A stretch of DNA of 6,054 nucleotides. Source: Candidatus Cloacimonadota bacterium. GTDB lineage: Bacteria > Cloacimonadota > Cloacimonadia > Cloacimonadales > WRIO01. A program made the translations under genes and the position numbers. Shown here one piece after another: positions 5,761 through 6,054 of this stretch (positions are counted from its first letter, which is position 1; each line of letters begins with the position of its first letter). The notes under the pieces were generated by a model. It saw only the letters and a list, made by a program, of their open reading frames with translations. It had not been told where the DNA came from and made no database searches. The stretch lies in NCBI GenBank assembly GCA_017998585.1, contig JAGOCT010000117.1, forward strand, positions 1 to 6,054. Reading direction: 5' to 3'.

Positions 5761-6054
5761 ATCTCTTATTTTTAAATTCAATACTATCTTTTTGCAAATA
5801 GCAACATAAACTCTTTCTCTCTTACTGCTAACCGCTGTCCATGCTACTATATATTATCTATTTTTTTAAACAAACAAGGAAGATAAAGACAGGAAATAAA
5901 ACAATAATAAGTATGTTTTCTACAGGATAGATATGAAATTCTTTTGATTATTACCCCTATTTTCTTTAAAGACTACAAGAACAAACTGGCATGAAAAGGA
6001 CAGTTTGACCAAAAATTTAACAAATAAAACTAAATCAGTCAAAATTATTGACAC
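5761..6054. other. Intergenic region with no supported gene
   Basis: This AT-rich stretch has no open reading frame with a plausible start and family resemblance. An ATG at 5933 is stopped after four codons. It contains one 7-bp inverted repeat, CAAACTG (5982-5988) and CAGTTTG (6001-6007), with a 12-base loop and no T-run. A perfect -35-like TTGACA (6048-6053) lies at the window edge and could belong to a promoter of the next gene. Confidence 0.6.

Noticed and set aside
5982..6007. Inverted repeat CAAACTG/CAGTTTG as a terminator or REP copy
   Set aside because: The loop is 12 bases, there is no T-run and no TGTAAG word, and a 7-bp match at this distance is weak evidence.

Overview
The window is AT-rich bacterial DNA with five convincing genes. 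The best clue to the organism is the first gene: a secreted repeat protein that ends in a C-terminal sorting/FlgD-like Ig domain with the NYPNPFNPST motif. That signature is typical of the FCB group. The style of the repeats (W-x-D-x-R...VYVQ...G) fits Candidatus Cloacimonadota best, but this assignment is inference from protein style, not from a marker gene. The ribosome binding sites are clear Shine-Dalgarno sequences (GGAGG, AGGAG, AAGGAG).

Layout. Minus strand: 13-1971 encodes the large secreted propeller-like protein. Upstream of it, 2086-2943 encodes a TrmB-family winged-helix regulator. Between them lies a tandem repeat of about 74 bp (1980-2163) that also supplies the last 25 codons of the regulator and the ribosome binding site of the secreted protein. 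A divergent intergenic region (2944-3124) with a direct repeat separates the regulator from a plus-strand pair: a TPR protein starting at GTG (3125-4123), then, 14 bases later, UDP-glucose 4-epimerase galE (4138-5148). A 258-base intergenic region follows, packed with palindromes. Then comes a single-gene thioredoxin unit (corrected start 5407, end 5712) with a strong intrinsic terminator. The last 294 bases contain no gene that I can support.

Functional picture. GalE interconverts UDP-glucose and UDP-galactose for cell-surface sugars, and it is probably co-transcribed with the TPR protein. The TrmB-like regulator is divergent from that pair and could control it, itself and perhaps the secreted protein. 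Nothing in the sequence proves this. Thioredoxin looks like an independent housekeeping gene.

Most unusual content. There is a family of short REP-like palindromes. Each is a 7-10 bp hairpin preceded, on its own strand, by the same TGTAAG/TGTAAA word. Five copies occur at two separate intergenic sites. Two of them form a head-to-head inverted pair whose stem bases differ in a compensatory way, which argues that the hairpin itself has been conserved. The layout (a short conserved word 5' to the foot of a hairpin, inverted pairs, intergenic location) resembles REP/REPIN elements mobilised by Y1 REP-associated tyrosine transposases. No transposase is present in this window, so the link is a hypothesis. 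I see no defence system, CRISPR array, tRNA or rRNA.
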